From Cyclobacteriaceae bacterium (GTDB lineage: Bacteria; Bacteroidota; Bacteroidia; Cytophagales; Cyclobacteriaceae): a stretch of DNA of 64,000 bases. Made by a program: the position numbers and the translations under genes. The notes under the pieces were generated by a model. That model made no database searches, was not told where the DNA came from, and was given only the letters and a program-made list of their open reading frames with translations. This document shows positions 26,574-36,104 of this stretch, one piece after another. The number at the start of each line of letters is the position of its first letter. Within the stretch, counting starts at the first letter, position 1. The DNA is taken from assembly GCA_028278225.1 (NCBI GenBank), contig JANQEU010000034.1, positions 1-64,000 of the forward strand. Reading direction: 5' to 3'.

Positions 26574-28373
26574 TTAATCATTTTTCTGGACCTTCAGTAC
26601 TTCACCAACCGAGAGGTGCGAATCCTTTTTGTTGTTTAGGTCCATAAGATCTACCACCCTCATGTTGTGATCATGAGCGATCTTGTAAAGAGTGTCTCCG
26701 GGTCTTACTTTGTAAGTTTTGATATTGGGGATCTTCCTTTCCCGCAACTTTGGTTTTTTCACAAAAAGAACCTTGCCAATACTGAGGTTATCGTACTTGG
26801 TGAGATCATTCCATTCCCTGATTTCATCCACGGCGACTTCATATCTTCTCGAAATGGACCATAATGTCTCCCCGGCCTCTACCTTGTGGGTTTTGCCGGT
26901 TTTCTCAAAACTCAGTGTTGCCGTGGGTTCTTCCTCACTGACGCCCGACTCCGGTATTTCGTTTTCCAGCTCCTCTTTGTCATTTCCGGCTTGTTTTTCC
27001 TTGTTTTCAAACAGGGTGGTTCTGCCGGATACCGGAGGAGGATCAGGGGTGACTATTTGTACTTCATTGCTTGTGAGATCATGATATTCAATCGGTATCT
27101 GCTTAGGTCTTCGGGAACTTAACCACAAAACCTGACCTGGCACAATCTCATCTGCGACGGCTATCCTGTTTTTTCTGGCCAGCGCTTTGAGCATTATCCC
27201 AAATCGTTGTGACACACTCCACAACGTTTCTCCCTCGCGGGTAATGTGAAATCCTATGTCGGATCGTTTTTTCTTCTTTTCAAGATAATATACCTCTCCC
27301 GGCTTGATTGAGGATCCACTACCCATATCATTCATTTTTATAAATTCTTCCTCGGATAATCCGCCTACCACGGACAATGACGCGACATCATCCTGCTTGC
27401 TGGCCATTATGGCGTGGACCCCATTTATCCTGATCTTGACAGAACTTCGATTGGTGATACCAGGCTTAATTTCTTTTGGGTAAATGGTTTCTTCCGGTAT
27501 TTCTATGTTTTTTTCGACAGGTTTTTCCTCACTTTTGGCAATCACTCGCGAAGGTGGATTTACCAGGGGAATGATCACAGCATATTCTTTGTCCGAAGGT
27601 ATTTTGCCATATTTTATCCATTTGTTGTAATACTTTAACAGATCGTCCTCCACTTTGTATTCCCTGGCGATTTTGGAGAGATCCTTTCCTTCACCTTTCT
27701 CATAGGTGACCAGTTTCAGCCCCTCGGTATGTGGTCTCCCGATTTCGTTTTCATATGCAATTTTATGAGCCAGAAACTTTTTTAAATACCAATGTGAATT
27801 TTTGGTGACAGGCAATTTTTTCGCACCGTAATATTTTTTATCGACATACTTCCGTACACCGCCAAGACCAGCCTGGTATGCCGACAGGGCATAGGCCCAA
27901 TTATCAAACTGATAGTTATTTCGCTTTAGATATCTGGCGGCTGCATGCGTGGCAGAGACAATATTTTTTCTTTCATCTATGCGGTTATCTACCCTAAGGC
28001 CCACTTCCCTCGCTGTGAAATCTTTGAACTGCCAGAACCCGACGGCATCGGCAGAGGATACCGCATCAGAGATAAGTCCGCTTTCCTGTATGCACAAATA
28101 CTTAAAATCATTGGGGACTTTTTCTTCTTTCAGTATTTTCTCGATCACCGGGAAATAAAGACTAATGCGGTCAAGTTGGATCCGGAAGTGTTTGTCGCTG
28201 CTTCGAAGTGCATCCACATCCTTTTGTATATCACGTATGGCACCATCTGTGAGCATAAGTTTCATACCGGCAAAATCAATTTGCCTGGGGACTGAAGGTA
28301 TCTTCGACGATATACCGAAAACGGATGAGCCGGTCAGAATTGAGAAACATAATATGATGATTCGAATGATCAT
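26574..28373 (-). CDS. Membrane-bound lytic murein transglycosylase with LysM repeats
   Basis: The product has 599 residues with a signal peptide (about 1-20). The SLT catalytic domain (about 75-220) has the general-acid E97 in CIQESGL, followed by AVGFWQFKDFTAREVGLRVD and YALSAYQAGLGGV. Three clear LysM modules follow near 375, 500 and 553, each opening with a GETLW or GDTLY motif, and a degenerate one lies near 225-275. The layout is that of MltD: it cleaves peptidoglycan between MurNAc and GlcNAc, and the LysM modules bind the wall. Its start overlaps the stop of the O-methyltransferase gene (ATGA), so the two are one unit. A dispersed repeat begins at its stop codon. Confidence 0.93.
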   Translation of the reverse strand: MIIRIIILCFSILTGSSVFGISSKIPSVPRQIDFAGMKLMLTDGAIRDIQKDVDALRSSDKHFRIQLDRISLYFPVIEKILKEEKVPNDFKYLCIQESGLISDAVSSADAVGFWQFKDFTAREVGLRVDNRIDERKNIVSATHAAARYLKRNNYQFDNWAYALSAYQAGLGGVRKYVDKKYYGAKKLPVTKNSHWYLKKFLAHKIAYENEIGRPHTEGLKLVTYEKGEGKDLSKIAREYKVEDDLLKYYNKWIKYGKIPSDKEYAVIIPLVNPPSRVIAKSEEKPVEKNIEIPEETIYPKEIKPGITNRSSVKIRINGVHAIMASKQDDVASLSVVGGLSEEEFIKMNDMGSGSSIKPGEVYYLEKKKKRSDIGFHITREGETLWSVSQRFGIMLKALARKNRIAVADEIVPGQVLWLSSRRPKQIPIEYHDLTSNEVQIVTPDPPPVSGRTTLFENKEKQAGNDKEELENEIPESGVSEEEPTATLSFEKTGKTHKVEAGETLWSISRRYEVAVDEIREWNDLTKYDNLSIGKVLFVKKPKLRERKIPNIKTYKVRPGDTLYKIAHDHNMRVVDLMDLNNKKDSHLSVGEVLKVQKND

Positions 28374-29008
28374 ATCTTTCTTAGCACCATTAAGCCGTCC
28401 CTGATTGGGAACAATACATTTTGAACGCGCGAATCATTGTGAACGATATCATTGAACCTGCGAATTTCCCGGGTATCGATGTCATCAACAGATTCATCAA
28501 TGACTTTTCCACTCCATAGAACATTATCTGCGATAATAAATCCACCTTTTCTTACATTTGGTAAAACCAACTCGTAATATGTCGTGTAGTTTTCCTTATC
28601 CGCATCGATAAACACCAGGTCCCATTTTTCAGTCAATTCCGGGATGATCTTCAGGGCGTTTCCGGGTATATAATTGATCTTCCGGCTTTCCGGTGATTGT
28701 GCGATGTTCGTTCTGATACGATCTTCGAGTTCCTCATTGATATCGATGGTATAGATCAACCCATCTGAAGACAATCCTTCTGCCAGTGCCAATGTTCCGT
28801 AGGCAGTGTATGTTCCGATTTCCAGTATCCTCCTCGGGGATATCATATTACTGATCATGCTGAGTACTCTGCCCTGGAGATTACCGCTGATCATACGTGG
28901 CATCAATACTTGAAGATGGGTATTCCTGTTGATCTCTTGCAGAAGATCAGGCTCTGATTGGGTGTGGTCTTCCACATACCGCTGGATTTCATCAGGGAGA
29001 AAATCCAT
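28370..29008 (-). CDS. SAM-dependent O-methyltransferase
   Basis: The product has 212 residues and is cytoplasmic. The class I SAM fold is visible as RRILEIGTYTAYGTLALAEGL (motif I), YTIDINEE for the acidic ribose contact, and WDLVFIDADKENYTTYYELVLP followed by GGFIIADNVLWSGKV. The DADK and ADNVLW motifs are typical of the caffeoyl-CoA/catechol O-methyltransferase family, which uses a divalent cation to methylate small hydroxylated compounds. The substrate is unknown. It overlaps the downstream transglycosylase gene by four bases and lies 37 bases after the M16 peptidase gene. Confidence 0.9.
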   Translation of the reverse strand: MDFLPDEIQRYVEDHTQSEPDLLQEINRNTHLQVLMPRMISGNLQGRVLSMISNMISPRRILEIGTYTAYGTLALAEGLSSDGLIYTIDINEELEDRIRTNIAQSPESRKINYIPGNALKIIPELTEKWDLVFIDADKENYTTYYELVLPNVRKGGFIIADNVLWSGKVIDESVDDIDTREIRRFNDIVHNDSRVQNVLFPIRDGLMVLRKI

Positions 29009-29045
29009 GGCTACAAAAATATTGAAAAAATCAAAGGTGAGCGGA

Positions 29046-30278
29046 CTACTGAGGCAAAAACGTTAATGAGCTCATTTGATCCATGTTCCAGGCTTCATTT
29101 GCAACATTCAGGAGGTCCGTGGCACTGATCGCATCGATCTTTTTGAATATGGAGTCGATGCCCGGTATTTTTTTCAGGTCAAGCAGACTTTTTGCCATCA
29201 TCAGCATCATGGCATTATTATTTTCCTCTGACATGGCCAACTGTCCTTTCAGCTGTTGCTTGGCTTTGTGAAGCTGCAATTGACCCAGTTTTTTCGTTTT
29301 TAGATTATCTATCTCCTTGAAAACAAGGTTTTTGCTGCGGGTTACATTTTTGGGATCTGTGGCAAAAGAAATGCTGAATAAACCGGTATCGATGTAAGGA
29401 GAATAATGCGCTTCAACGCCATAAACAAAACCATGCTTTTCCCTTAAGGTAAGGTTTAGTCTCGAATTCAAAGCCGGACCCCCCAATATATTCGATAACA
29501 TAAAAAATTTGATACGATCGGGGTGATCCAGTTTATAGACCGGCAAACCAATTGCGAAGTGAGCCTGAGTGATATGCCTGTTTTTGACGAGATGAGTCGG
29601 TGCGTACCCTTTGTAGACCTGGCGGCCATTAGTATGGTTCTTATAAGGGATTTGTTTGAAATGCTTGAATGCAAGCCTTTGGAGCTTCCTGAATGGATAA
29701 TTTCCTACCGAAGAAAGTATGATCTTGTCGGTGTTAAGGTTCCTGTTTATAAAGTTTTTGAAGTCCTGGCGCCTGAATGAATTCACCGTTTTTTCAGTTC
29801 CCAAAATATTCATTCCAAGAGAATGATTTTTGAAGACCACCTCATCAAATTCGTCACAAAGGGCATCTTCAGGAGTGTCCCTGTACATTGCCATTTCCTC
29901 CAGTATCACCCTGCGTTCTTTTTCGATCTGTCTCTCCGGGAAAACGGAATTAAAAGTGATGTCACTTAATATTTCAATTGCCTTGTCAAGATGATTTGAC
30001 AGCACGGCTGCATAAAAGCAAATTTTTTCTTTTGTTGTGTAAGCATTCAGCTCTCCCCCCAGTGATTCCAGTCTGTTGATGATGTGGTAGGCTTTCCTTT
30101 TTTTTGTGCCTTTAAAAGCCATATGCTCCCAGAAATGGGCCAGCCCTTGTTCTTCCCTTGTTTCATCCCTGCTTCCTATATCCAGCATGATCCCAATATG
30201 AGCGATCTTGATGTGGTCAACCTGCCGATGTACTACCCTGATCCCGTTCTCTAATTCAAGCAACTCAAAATCCTTCAT
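29046..30278 (-). CDS. M16-family zinc peptidase
   Basis: The product has 410 residues and no signal peptide, so it is probably cytoplasmic. The inverted zinc motif HFWEH (H48, E51, H52) is intact, and the distal Glu region is visible in ERRVILEEMAMYRDTPEDAL. The N-terminal catalytic half is followed by the inactive M16C-type half (about 165-350) with NLTLREKHGFVYGVEAHYSP. The length fits single M16B subunits, which usually act as dimers on oligopeptides. It is first in a compact three-gene minus-strand run and diverges from the GT9 gene with 39 bases between start codons. Confidence 0.92.
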   Translation of the reverse strand: MKDFELLELENGIRVVHRQVDHIKIAHIGIMLDIGSRDETREEQGLAHFWEHMAFKGTKKRKAYHIINRLESLGGELNAYTTKEKICFYAAVLSNHLDKAIEILSDITFNSVFPERQIEKERRVILEEMAMYRDTPEDALCDEFDEVVFKNHSLGMNILGTEKTVNSFRRQDFKNFINRNLNTDKIILSSVGNYPFRKLQRLAFKHFKQIPYKNHTNGRQVYKGYAPTHLVKNRHITQAHFAIGLPVYKLDHPDRIKFFMLSNILGGPALNSRLNLTLREKHGFVYGVEAHYSPYIDTGLFSISFATDPKNVTRSKNLVFKEIDNLKTKKLGQLQLHKAKQQLKGQLAMSEENNNAMMLMMAKSLLDLKKIPGIDSIFKKIDAISATDLLNVANEAWNMDQMSSLTFLPQ

Positions 30279-30317
30279 AAGGCCGCAAATTTACTATTTT
30301 TACCCGGCACCACACAT

Positions 30318-31307
30318 ATGGAATTTAACCGTATTCTCATTATTCAGACGGCCTTCATCGGAGATGTCGTTCTTGCTACTCCCCTGGTAATAAAGCTAAA
30401 AGGATCATTTCCCCGGGCATCAATTGATTTCCTGGTCAGAAAAGGGAATGAGGAGCTTTTGAAATACGATAAGAAAATCAATGAGATATTGATATGGGAT
30501 AAGGGGTCGGGGAAAAACCTGGAACTCCTTCGGGTTATAAAAAACGTCAGAAAGAGGAAATATGACCTGATCGTGAATGTCCAAAGATTTGCTTCAACGG
30601 GTCTGATCACCTGGCTATCGGGAGCCAGGATCAAAGTGGGATTTGACAAGAACCCCCTGGCTTTTACGTTGAACAGAAAGGTGAGGCACTCATTGGACAA
30701 GAATCTGCACGAAGTGGAACGCAATCTGAAATTGATTGAACATTGGACTGATGGCAAGTTTATCCGGCCTTCTATTGAAATAGGGGACGAAATCGAAAAT
30801 TCTGTGAAAAGGTGGAAAGGTGAGGACTATTTGGTGATAGCACCTACATCAGTTTGGTTTACAAAACAATTTCCTGCTTCACACTGGATTGAGTTTTTGA
30901 GGTGTATGGATTTTCAAGGTAAAATTTATCTCATTGGGAGTGATGAGGATCAAAAGGCCTGCGAAGAAATAAGACAGGCATGTGAGATGCCAAATGTTGA
31001 AAATCTTTGCGGGAAATTGAGCTTGCTTCAATCTGCAGCGTTAATAAAAGATGCGAAACACACCTATGCAAATGATTCTGCTCCCCAGCATTTTGCATCG
31101 GCCTTTAATGCTCCGGTGACGACTGTATTTTGCTCTACTGTACCGGAGTTTGGTTTTGGACCGCTATCGGATGAATCCCGAATTGTCCAGATCGAAAAAA
31201 AACTCGATTGCAGGCCATGCGGATTGCACGGACGTAAAAAATGCCCGAAAGGGCATTTCAAGTGCGCAAAAGAAATAACAGTATCACAATTGCAATTGAA
31301 TGGCTGA
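30318..31307 (+). CDS. Glycosyltransferase family 9 (heptosyltransferase-like)
   Basis: The product has 329 residues and is cytoplasmic or peripheral. GT9 features are ILIIQTAFIGDVVLATPLV at the N-terminus, APTSVWFTKQFPASHW in the donor-binding half, and NDSAPQHFASAFNAPVTTVF near 250. The C-terminal cluster CRPCGLHGRKKCPKGHFKC contains four Cys and looks like the usual GT9 Cys-rich end. The enzyme probably adds heptose or a related sugar to the lipopolysaccharide core. No other LPS gene lies beside it. It overlaps the AlkC-like gene by eight bases. Confidence 0.88.
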   Translation: MEFNRILIIQTAFIGDVVLATPLVIKLKGSFPRASIDFLVRKGNEELLKYDKKINEILIWDKGSGKNLELLRVIKNVRKRKYDLIVNVQRFASTGLITWLSGARIKVGFDKNPLAFTLNRKVRHSLDKNLHEVERNLKLIEHWTDGKFIRPSIEIGDEIENSVKRWKGEDYLVIAPTSVWFTKQFPASHWIEFLRCMDFQGKIYLIGSDEDQKACEEIRQACEMPNVENLCGKLSLLQSAALIKDAKHTYANDSAPQHFASAFNAPVTTVFCSTVPEFGFGPLSDESRIVQIEKKLDCRPCGLHGRKKCPKGHFKCAKEITVSQLQLNG

Positions 31308-32391
31308 AAGACTCAAAGACATTTTTTTTCAGAAACCCTTTTTTGAGAGCCTCGGTGCGCAATTGAAATCGGTTTATACTGACTTTGATCACAATGGATT
31401 TATCAACGATATCTACGATGATACCTGGGATGAGAGAGAGCTTAAACAACGGATGTCCCACACAAGTAAGGTCTTGAGAAAACATCTTCCGGATGATTAT
31501 ATCCAATCACTGGAGATCCTTGAAAAGGTTGCACCTTCATTTAAGGGCTTCGATGCGATGGTCTTTTCGGATTTTGTAGAACAATTTGGAATTGATCACT
31601 TTGACGAGTCGATCAAAGCCCTGGTGATATTCACTGAACTGTGCAGTGCGGAATTCGCCATACGCCCTTTCATCGTTAAATACCCGGATCAGACGATGCA
31701 GAAAATGATGGAATGGTCAAAGTCTGATAATGAGCATTTAAGGCGGCTTTCCAGTGAAGGTTGCCGTCCCAGACTACCCTGGGCCATGGCCTTACCTTTG
31801 TTCAAAAAAGATCCCTCTCCGATCCTGCCGATCCTCGAAAACCTCAAAAATGACCCTGAAGAGTACGTCAGGAGGAGTGTTGCAAACAATCTCAATGATA
31901 TCTCAAAAGACCATCCGAAGCTGATGACATCGTTATTGAGGAAATGGAACGACAATCCTGCTCCGGGGACGCAGTGGATTATCAAATACGCTTTAAGAGG
32001 CTTGCTAAAAGCCGGTGATCCGGATGCACTGGATCTTTTGGGCTTTGGTGAGGGTGATGTCTCCATTTCAAATCTATCTCTTGACCCCACGGTTGTCCAT
32101 ATCGGAGAGGCTCTTAAACTATCGTTTGATCTTCAAAATGAAGGAAAGGGAAAGACCAGACTGATGATCGATTACATCATCCATTTCAAAAAGGCGAACG
32201 ACCGGAATGCCCCCAAAGTATTCAAGTTGAAAACCTGTGAGCTTGCCGCCGGAGAACGAATTTCAATAAATAAGAAGATCTCTTTCATGCCGATTTCTAC
32301 GAGGAAATATTATAGCGGAACGCACCAGGTAGATATACAGGTAAATGGCAAGGTTTTAGGCAGGAAAACGTTTGAACTTTTGGCCGGGTAG
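31300..32391 (+). CDS. DNA alkylation repair glycosylase, AlkC type with Ig-like tail
   Basis: The product has 363 residues. The N-terminal 260 residues are helical HEAT-like repeats with the segment HLRRLSSEGCRPRLPWAMAL, a hallmark of AlkC. This family excises N3-alkylated purines from DNA without flipping the base out. After about 265 comes a beta-rich domain (VSISNLSLDPTVVHIGEAL through GTHQVDIQVNGK) that looks Ig-like, as in the AlkC-beta subgroup. The gene overlaps the GT9 gene by eight bases, but the two functions are unrelated, so the overlap probably reflects compact packing. Confidence 0.85.
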   Translation: MAERLKDIFFQKPFFESLGAQLKSVYTDFDHNGFINDIYDDTWDERELKQRMSHTSKVLRKHLPDDYIQSLEILEKVAPSFKGFDAMVFSDFVEQFGIDHFDESIKALVIFTELCSAEFAIRPFIVKYPDQTMQKMMEWSKSDNEHLRRLSSEGCRPRLPWAMALPLFKKDPSPILPILENLKNDPEEYVRRSVANNLNDISKDHPKLMTSLLRKWNDNPAPGTQWIIKYALRGLLKAGDPDALDLLGFGEGDVSISNLSLDPTVVHIGEALKLSFDLQNEGKGKTRLMIDYIIHFKKANDRNAPKVFKLKTCELAAGERISINKKISFMPISTRKYYSGTHQVDIQVNGKVLGRKTFELLAG

Positions 32392-32413
32392 CATAACTCT
32401 TTTAGACCATCTC

Positions 32414-33835
32414 TCATTCTCCATCGTCCCAAAATATCTCAAGCACTTCATTATCAATCAGGACGCTTGTCTGGGTTGCTTCAGGATGTCTGACAATCTT
32501 AATTTTTGATCCTTCGGGTCGATAGACTTCCCTTTCCACTACTTTGAAGTTCCTTTTTTTGTGAAAGGCAACCACATAGTTACGGGTTATTTCTTTACGT
32601 ATCAGGTATTTATTTTTGGACGTGGTCACTTTCTCAGGTTTAGGTGATGTCACCTCCTGTCCGTGTAACAACTGAAGAATTGCGGAACACCTCGGGATCC
32701 CATATCCTATGTAGTCATTCCCATATGGGTAATAATTACCGGACTTAATGATGATGTCTTTTATCTCCTGCGCAGATAAGGTGCCGTCAAATTGCATGAT
32801 CCCGGCAGCAATCCCCGTAATGATCGGTGTGGAGAATGAAGTGCCTTCAGTTGCAAAGCAGGATATTTCCGGTTTAATGTAATCCAGGGAGGGCGTCCCG
32901 ATCGAACTGTAGTCCATTTTGTCCCATACATCAAGTTTGGTTGCGCCGACAGTCAGGGCTCCCCTGGCATCACCGGGTGTGGACAGCACTTTCCAATTAT
33001 TGTCAAAGCCTTCATTCCCTGCAGCCACGACCACCAGCATATTCTTGTCATAGAAGGCGATATCAACAGCCCGGGCTATTGCCGAAGTTTTGCCATCCAT
33101 ATCGGCAGGTTGATAATTCTCCTCCGGTCTGACATATCCGGCAGCATAACCAAGGGAGATGTTGACCAGCCTGACCCCCATTTCATGCATTTCCTCCATG
33201 GCCTGGATCAGGAGATCCTCCTCCAGCCGCTTCTCATAGGCCCCATGGTCAGTACGGGCAAGGTAATAGTCTGCCTCACTTGCCAAACCAAATTGGACAT
33301 CTTTATCCACATTCACACCTCCTGTGTATACTAAAACTTCCGTGCCGTGAATGTCATCAAGAGGAGCGGATCCACTATATGGTTTCATGGCTGGTGTGAT
33401 ATAATCCTTGTAAAATTTGATACGCCCTTTTTCAAATAAGTGCTTTAAGGAGGGGGATGTATTCGCATTCAGGAAACCTCCGTCAATTATCCCGATCCGC
33501 ACTCCTTTACCTGTCAATCCTGCATTTATGAATTCCAGCCCCCCAACCTGCTCCAATGCATATCCAAGTCGTATTTTTTCAGGTTGACTCGCGTCACTCT
33601 TGAACTCAAATTGCTGAACCGGCCGGATCTCAAAACCACGGGATTTCAACACTTTAAGAGTTGATTCGGGTATATCGTAGCTGCATTGATCCAGCCAATC
33701 GGAGCAAACGTAGGGTTTGAGGTGAAAATCGTTGCTTATTTTTTGTATATCACCTTTTATCCAATATCTCGATTGTGAAAAAAGAGACACTGACATGCAA
33801 CACAGAAGTACTATATTTAAGGCCCTATGATTCAC
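32414..33835 (-). CDS. Secreted subtilisin-like serine protease (S8)
   Basis: The product has 473 residues with a signal peptide (about 1-20). The catalytic triad motifs are Asp in GVRIGIIDGGF, His in DDIHGTEVLVYTGG and Ser in EGTSFSTPIITGIAAGIM, with the oxyanion Asn in VVAAGNEGFDN. A short pro-region precedes the Asp (about 20-95). The last 80 residues are basic and carry no T9SS sorting domain that I can see, so it may stay in the periplasm or be bound in another way. It is a single gene facing the AlkC gene and diverging from pepP. Confidence 0.92.
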   Translation of the reverse strand: MNHRALNIVLLCCMSVSLFSQSRYWIKGDIQKISNDFHLKPYVCSDWLDQCSYDIPESTLKVLKSRGFEIRPVQQFEFKSDASQPEKIRLGYALEQVGGLEFINAGLTGKGVRIGIIDGGFLNANTSPSLKHLFEKGRIKFYKDYITPAMKPYSGSAPLDDIHGTEVLVYTGGVNVDKDVQFGLASEADYYLARTDHGAYEKRLEEDLLIQAMEEMHEMGVRLVNISLGYAAGYVRPEENYQPADMDGKTSAIARAVDIAFYDKNMLVVVAAGNEGFDNNWKVLSTPGDARGALTVGATKLDVWDKMDYSSIGTPSLDYIKPEISCFATEGTSFSTPIITGIAAGIMQFDGTLSAQEIKDIIIKSGNYYPYGNDYIGYGIPRCSAILQLLHGQEVTSPKPEKVTTSKNKYLIRKEITRNYVVAFHKKRNFKVVEREVYRPEGSKIKIVRHPEATQTSVLIDNEVLEIFWDDGE

Positions 33836-33931
33836 AATCTTAAAATTATCATCTTTAATTTAAGAACTTGAAATTCGGTGGATCATTGCCCTCGAATCTT
33901 ATCAATTGAATGAGTTTTTAATATATTCAAA

Positions 33932-35224
33932 ATGAAATACATTCCACTTTCAAATGATCTTTTCACATTAAACAGAGCGAACCTTCGGAAAAAACTAAAG
34001 CCAAACTCTGTAGTTGTCATCAGGGCCAATGACATTTTACCTACAAATGCTGATGGCACCGTGCCATTCGTTCAGAACAGCCATCTTTTTTATTTGACGG
34101 GAATTGACCAGGAAGAGACAATTTTTTTGATGGCTCCGGATTTTCCTGATGAAAAAATGAGAGAAATCCTGTTTCTGAGAGAAACCAACGAAGAAATAGC
34201 GGTGTGGGAGGGTCATAAGTTTACCAAAGAAGAAGGAAAAGAGTTGTCGGGGATAGAAAATATCAAATGGAATCATGAATTCGAAAAGATATTTTATACC
34301 ATTTTGGCCGAGTCAGAAAATATCTATCTCTATGGCAATGAGCATATTCGCAATGCCACGAAAGTCGAAACTGCCAACGACAAGCTGGTGAAATGGTGTA
34401 TGTCCAGGTATCCGTTGTATAACTATGAAAGACTGGCTCCGATTCTTTACGACCTGCGGTGTATAAAGTCCAAAGAAGAGGTAAAAGCAATTTCCCACGC
34501 GTGTGAGATCACTGAAAAAGGATTCCGCAAGGTGCTGGAGCTCATACGGCCGGGGGTATGGGAATACGAGGTAGAGGCTGAATATGCCTATGACTTTTTG
34601 AGAAACAGGTCAAGAGGATTTGCTTACGAACCTATAATTGCCGGAGGTGGAAATTCATGCGTGCTCCATTACATTGATAACAACCGGCAGCTCAAAGATG
34701 GCGATGTGCTTTTGATGGATGTCGGGGCGGAGTATGGAAACTATAATGCCGATATGACCAGGACGATCCCTGTGAATGGAAAATTCACCAAAAGGCAGAG
34801 ACAAGTGTACGATGCCGTTCTCAGGGTTAAAAATCAGGCTACGGACATGCTGACCCCGGGCAATGCCATACCTGAGTATCACAAAGCAGTGGGTGATCTC
34901 ATGACTAAGGAACTCCTGGAACTGGGTCTGATCGATAAAACGGATATCAAAAATGAAGACCCGGATTGGCCGGCTTATAAGAAGTACTTTATGCATGGCA
35001 CATCACATCACTTAGGTCTGGATGTCCACGACTATGCATCTGTATATAAAAAATTTGCTCCCGGCATGATCTTTACCGTGGAACCGGGGATCTACATTCC
35101 GGCAGAAGGAATAGGCATAAGAATTGAAGACGACATTCTGATAACGAAAACCGGACATGATAATCTTATGAAGAATATTCCGATTCATGCAGAAGAAATT
35201 GAGGATCTGATGAATGGAAATTGA
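33932..35224 (+). CDS. pepP: Xaa-Pro aminopeptidase P (M24B)
   Basis: The product has 430 residues and is cytoplasmic. The N-terminal creatinase-like domain (1-170) precedes the pita-bread catalytic domain. Metal ligands are visible as Asp in LLMDVGAEYG, Asp in NADMTRTIPV, His in GTSHHLGLDVHD, Glu in FTVEPGIYIP and Glu in IGIRIEDDIL. The enzyme removes the N-terminal residue from peptides with Pro in second position, using two Mn or Co ions. It overlaps the GNAT gene by 11 bases. Confidence 0.92.
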   Translation: MKYIPLSNDLFTLNRANLRKKLKPNSVVVIRANDILPTNADGTVPFVQNSHLFYLTGIDQEETIFLMAPDFPDEKMREILFLRETNEEIAVWEGHKFTKEEGKELSGIENIKWNHEFEKIFYTILAESENIYLYGNEHIRNATKVETANDKLVKWCMSRYPLYNYERLAPILYDLRCIKSKEEVKAISHACEITEKGFRKVLELIRPGVWEYEVEAEYAYDFLRNRSRGFAYEPIIAGGGNSCVLHYIDNNRQLKDGDVLLMDVGAEYGNYNADMTRTIPVNGKFTKRQRQVYDAVLRVKNQATDMLTPGNAIPEYHKAVGDLMTKELLELGLIDKTDIKNEDPDWPAYKKYFMHGTSHHLGLDVHDYASVYKKFAPGMIFTVEPGIYIPAEGIGIRIEDDILITKTGHDNLMKNIPIHAEEIEDLMNGN

Positions 35225-35651
35225 GGTTCGCAATGGAGAGATCAATGAGGCAATTACCATCAGCAATCAGATTCCTGAATTTCAGGATCCCTATGATCGT
35301 GAGGATTATCTGCTGCGATTGCGGGGTGATTTCCTGATTCTGGTGGCATTGGTCAACAAGGAACCTGCCGGGTTTAAAGTGGGGTATGACAAGTTCAATA
35401 GCGATTCCGTTTTCTACAGCTGGTTTGGAGGGGTAAGGCCGGAATTCAGGAACATTGGCCTTGGATCTGCTTTACAGGTTCAATTTGAGAGGTGGTGTCT
35501 GGATATGAATTATTCGAGGATCAGGTTTAAAACGCTTAACAAACACCGGAATATGATAGTTTTTGGTATAAAGCATGGTTTTAGCATCTATGATTTCAAG
35601 AGAGATCAAAATTCTGATCTGAGCAAAATCTACTTTGAAAAAGTACTATGA
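35214..35651 (+). CDS. GNAT-family N-acetyltransferase
   Basis: The product has 145 residues. The acetyl-CoA motif region is FRNIGLGSALQVQFERWC, a form of the R/Q-x-x-G-x-G/A pattern, preceded by YSWFGGVRPEF. The fold and length fit a single GNAT domain. The substrate is unknown. It overlaps pepP upstream by 11 bases and the RidA gene downstream by four, so all three are probably translated from one message. The grouping with a peptidase suggests an amino acid or peptide substrate, but this is a guess. Confidence 0.87.
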   Translation: MEIEVRNGEINEAITISNQIPEFQDPYDREDYLLRLRGDFLILVALVNKEPAGFKVGYDKFNSDSVFYSWFGGVRPEFRNIGLGSALQVQFERWCLDMNYSRIRFKTLNKHRNMIVFGIKHGFSIYDFKRDQNSDLSKIYFEKVL

Positions 35652-36067
35652 GTGAAATTGAATCAAACAAAGCCCCTGAACCGGTCGGATTGTATCCACA
35701 TGCCAAACGTGTGGGAGATTTTCTCTATTTATCCGGTGTAGGGCCCCGGAAAAGGGGATCCGGTGAAATACCCGGTGTGAAGCTGGACAGTAATGGGAAT
35801 ATCATTTCCTACGACATTGCCGAACAGTGCAGGTCCGTCTTTGATAATGTGAAGTTTGTACTGGAAGATGCAGGTTCAAAATGGGGCGACCTGGTAGATG
35901 TAACTGTATTCCTAACAAATATGAAAAAAGACTTTCCTGTCTATAACAACCTCTATGCGGAGTATTTCAAAGATGTCAGGCCCACCCGAACGACCGTTGA
36001 AGTCACTTCTTTGCCGACACCGATTGCAATTGAATTAAAATGTATCGCTTATTTGAAAAATGACTAG
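35648..36067 (+). CDS. RidA-family protein (2-aminomuconate deaminase-like)
   Basis: The product has 139 residues, the length of one RidA (YjgF/YER057c/UK114) domain. Typical segments are DFLYLSGVGPRKRGSGEI, DLVDVTVFLTNMKKDFPVYN and RPTRTTVEVTSLPTPIAIEL, the last carrying the conserved Arg and substrate-pocket residues. RidA proteins hydrolyse reactive enamine and imine intermediates released by PLP enzymes. The form GLYPHAKR at the N-terminus resembles the 2-aminomuconate deaminase subgroup, but no other gene of that pathway is nearby. It overlaps the GNAT gene by four bases. Confidence 0.88.
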   Translation: MSEIESNKAPEPVGLYPHAKRVGDFLYLSGVGPRKRGSGEIPGVKLDSNGNIISYDIAEQCRSVFDNVKFVLEDAGSKWGDLVDVTVFLTNMKKDFPVYNNLYAEYFKDVRPTRTTVEVTSLPTPIAIELKCIAYLKND

Positions 36068-36104
36068 CGGGAAAATGTATATTTTTGAATTTTAATTGAA
36101 ATAA

